Source of the DNA: Candidatus Bipolaricaulota bacterium
GTDB lineage: Bacteria; Bipolaricaulota; Bipolaricaulia; UBA7950; UBA9294
Direction of reading: 5' to 3'
Assembly: GCA_021163015.1 (NCBI GenBank)
Contig: JAGGXO010000113.1
Coordinates: 1 to 24,400, forward strand
Length of the DNA stretch: 24,400 nt
Made by a program: the position numbers and the translations under genes. Shown one piece after another: positions 22,707 through 24,400 of this stretch. Each line of letters opens with the position of its first letter. Position 1 is the first letter of the stretch. The notes beneath the pieces were generated by a model. It saw nothing but the letters and a program-made list of their open reading frames with translations, was not told the DNA's origin and made no database searches.

Positions 22707-24068
22707 ATGGCAACCACACTCTTTCATAACTTCGATCTTGTGGCAACGATGGATGAGGATCGACGCGAGATCCGCGGAGGGAGCGTCCTCGTCGATGACA
22801 ATGTCATCAGCGCTGTCTCCGATGGAATACTCGCAACGCATGCCGAGCACGTGATTGAAGGGGAAGGCAAGATCCTTCTTCCCGGGTTCATCAACACGCA
22901 CCACCACCTCTACCAGACGCTCTTTCGCAATGTCCCCGGTGCCGCCGAGAGCAAGCTCTTCGATTGGCTCGTCTTCCTCTACGGAAAATGGAAGGGGATT
23001 GATGACGAAGCAGTGCGGATCAGTGCAGCTATTGGGTGCAGTGAGCTTCTCCTCTCGGGTGCGACGACGACGTCTGATCACTTCTACCTCTTTCCCAATG
23101 GCTACCCGAGTATCTTCGATGCAGAGGTCGAAGGTGGAATGATGAGCGGCATCCGTTTCCATCCGTGCCGTGGCTCGATGTCCTTATCCAAGAAGGATGG
23201 CGGTCTCCCGCCGGATAGTGTAGTACAAACCGAGGATGAGATACTGCGGGACTGTCAGCGGGTGATCGAACGCTACCACGATGGGAGTCGTTTCTCCATG
23301 CTGCGTGTAGCGCTAGCCCCCTGCTCGCCGTTCTCAGTGACCGCTGATTTGATGCGGCAGTCAACGAAACTTGCCGACGAGTACAACGTGTTGCTGCACA
23401 CGCACCTGGCGGAGACGATTGATGAAGAACAGTTCTGCCTGCAGAGCTTCGGCGCTCGTCCGGTCGACTACATGGAACAGCTCGGCTGGTTGCGCGATGA
23501 CGTGTGGTTTGCTCATCTTGTTCATGTTAGCAACGATGATATCAGCAAGCTGTCTGCGGCTGGCGCGGGCCTCGCCCACTGTCCAAGCTCGAATATGACC
23601 CTCGGCTCCGGGATCGCTCCTGTGGTGCCGATGAGGAAGACTTCAATGCGGATCGGGATCGGGGTGGATGGATCGGCGAGCAACGACACGTCGAATATGA
23701 TCCGGGAGGTGCGGCAGGCGATGCTCCTGCAACGCGTGCACTACGGCGCGGAGGCATTCTCCGCGCGAGACGCCCTCTATCTGGCGACGGTGGGAGGGGC
23801 AGAAGTCCTTCAGCGAGAGAACGAGATCGGCTCGATCGAAGTCGGAAAGGCCGCTGATCTGATCACCTTCGACATGGGCGGGATAGAGTACGCCGGAGCG
23901 CAGTCCGATCCCCTGGCGGCGATAGTGCATTGCGGAGCCGAGCATGTCGATACAGCAATGGTGAACGGAGAAATTCGGGTCAGTGATGGACGCCTCGTCG
24001 ACGAATCGTTGTGTCGCTTGATCCCGCGACACAACGAGATCTCGCTTGATCTGATAAACCGGCGATGA
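22707..24068 (+). CDS. Amidohydrolase, 8-oxoguanine deaminase-like
   Basis: The 453-residue protein belongs to the metal-dependent amidohydrolase superfamily (cytosine/guanine/atrazine deaminase branch). Metal ligands are visible: NTHHHL (His65, His67), HTHLAET (His231 or His233, Glu236), WFAHLVHV (His270 or His273) and GVDGSASND (Asp321). The segment PCRGSMSLSKKDGGLPPDSVV resembles the substrate loop of 8-oxoguanine deaminases, which turn 8-oxoguanine into urate; related hydroxyatrazine or isocytosine deaminases are alternatives. The ATG at 22707 has AGGA 5 bases upstream and is 2 bases after the M42 stop. The gene ends in an ATGA overlap with the MoaD-like gene. Confidence 0.88.
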   Translation: MATTLFHNFDLVATMDEDRREIRGGSVLVDDNVISAVSDGILATHAEHVIEGEGKILLPGFINTHHHLYQTLFRNVPGAAESKLFDWLVFLYGKWKGIDDEAVRISAAIGCSELLLSGATTTSDHFYLFPNGYPSIFDAEVEGGMMSGIRFHPCRGSMSLSKKDGGLPPDSVVQTEDEILRDCQRVIERYHDGSRFSMLRVALAPCSPFSVTADLMRQSTKLADEYNVLLHTHLAETIDEEQFCLQSFGARPVDYMEQLGWLRDDVWFAHLVHVSNDDISKLSAAGAGLAHCPSSNMTLGSGIAPVVPMRKTSMRIGIGVDGSASNDTSNMIREVRQAMLLQRVHYGAEAFSARDALYLATVGGAEVLQRENEIGSIEVGKAADLITFDMGGIEYAGAQSDPLAAIVHCGAEHVDTAMVNGEIRVSDGRLVDESLCRLIPRHNEISLDLINRR

Positions 24069-24346
24069 GGATAAGCCTCGAGATCTCCTTCTCCTTCAAG
24101 AGCGACATAGATGGTGGATCTGTCGTTGTCGAACTGGCGGAGGGGGCGGATGTGATATCCGCGCTACGTGCCCTCGCTAGGCTATATCCCATGGTAGCTT
24201 CACGTATCTTCACGCCGGAAGGGGGAGTTAGAGCATATATCAATGTACTCAAGAACGGCGGCAATGTCAGATTCCAGCGAGGATTTGATACGTTGCTGCA
24301 AGATGGTGATCATCTGGCGATCCTCCCCCCGGTCGGTGGCGGCTAG
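24065..24346 (+). CDS. MoaD/ThiS family sulfur carrier protein
   Basis: The 93-residue protein has the ubiquitin-like beta-grasp pattern: VVVELAEGADVISALRALARLYP, then VRAYINVLKNGGNV, LLQDGDHLAILPPVGGG. The Gly-Gly C-terminus is intact, as needed for adenylation and thiocarboxylate formation by a MoeB/ThiF-type E1. The PPVxGG ending and the loop spacing favour the MoaD/SAMP side over ThiS. It would feed sulfur to molybdopterin (or tungstopterin) synthesis, or modify proteins. Start ATG at 24065 overlaps the amidohydrolase stop, so the two are translationally coupled. The last 54 bases of the window hold no further gene that I can support. Confidence 0.9.
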   Translation: MRISLEISFSFKSDIDGGSVVVELAEGADVISALRALARLYPMVASRIFTPEGGVRAYINVLKNGGNVRFQRGFDTLLQDGDHLAILPPVGGG

Positions 24347-24400
24347 GATCGAGGTGATTTTGCCCTTCGTAGTGAGTGCTGGCTCTTGATTTAGTGTAGG

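Noticed and set aside
24347..24400. Start of a further gene at the window end
   Set aside because: Frames opening at GTG or TTG here hit a stop (TGA) within about a dozen codons.

Overview
This window comes from a bacterial chromosome of moderate GC. Ribosomal protein L13, an AspRS of the bacterial type (GAD insertion), strong AAGGAGG-type ribosome binding sites and sigma70-like promoters all point to Bacteria. Several genes have an archaeal or deep-branching flavour: an AbrB-PhoU regulator, an M42 aminopeptidase, a MoaD-type carrier and secreted PKD proteins. A deep-branching anaerobic or thermophilic candidate phylum such as Bipolaricaulota (Acetothermia) would fit. That placement is an inference from gene mix, not a measurement.

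Layout. (1) 1-4475, plus strand: the 3' part of ileS, then purA one base later, then rplM. rplM has its own promoter, with perfect consensus hexamers, inside the end of purA. The usual partner rpsI is absent. (2) 4711-10591, plus strand: a small exported protein of unknown function, then three consecutive secreted proteins. The three carry PKD domains and a shared beta-type module (here 'module A'). Two of them end in a dockerin-like helical module (here 'module B'), and one also has a von Willebrand A (VWA) domain. A strong intrinsic terminator ends the cluster. (3) 14913-10604, minus strand: a tightly coupled five-gene operon of DUF4129 membrane protein, small membrane protein, MoxR AAA+ ATPase, DUF58 protein and a multi-pass membrane protein. 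It converges on the secreted cluster, and its last codons lie inside the secreted cluster's terminator. (4) aspS (minus) and an AbrB-PhoU regulator (plus) diverge from an intergenic region that contains a 9-bp direct repeat at 21-bp spacing. (5) 18988-17960 a YhaM-like OB/HD nuclease; 20547-19069 a secreted beta-helix (NosD-like) protein followed by a TlpA-like thioredoxin; 21444-20647 a rhomboid protease whose mRNA may be leaderless. (6) 21670-24346, plus strand: an operon of M42 aminopeptidase, 8-oxoguanine-deaminase-like amidohydrolase and MoaD-like sulfur carrier.

The most novel part is region 2 beside region 3. A family of surface or extracellular proteins is built from a small set of interchangeable modules, one with a VWA domain, and it sits next to a MoxR/DUF58 operon that has no separate VWA gene of its own. 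Whether the two are functionally linked is a hypothesis. There is no gene-free stretch longer than 300 bases, and I saw no rRNA, tRNA, CRISPR array, insertion sequence or phage gene.
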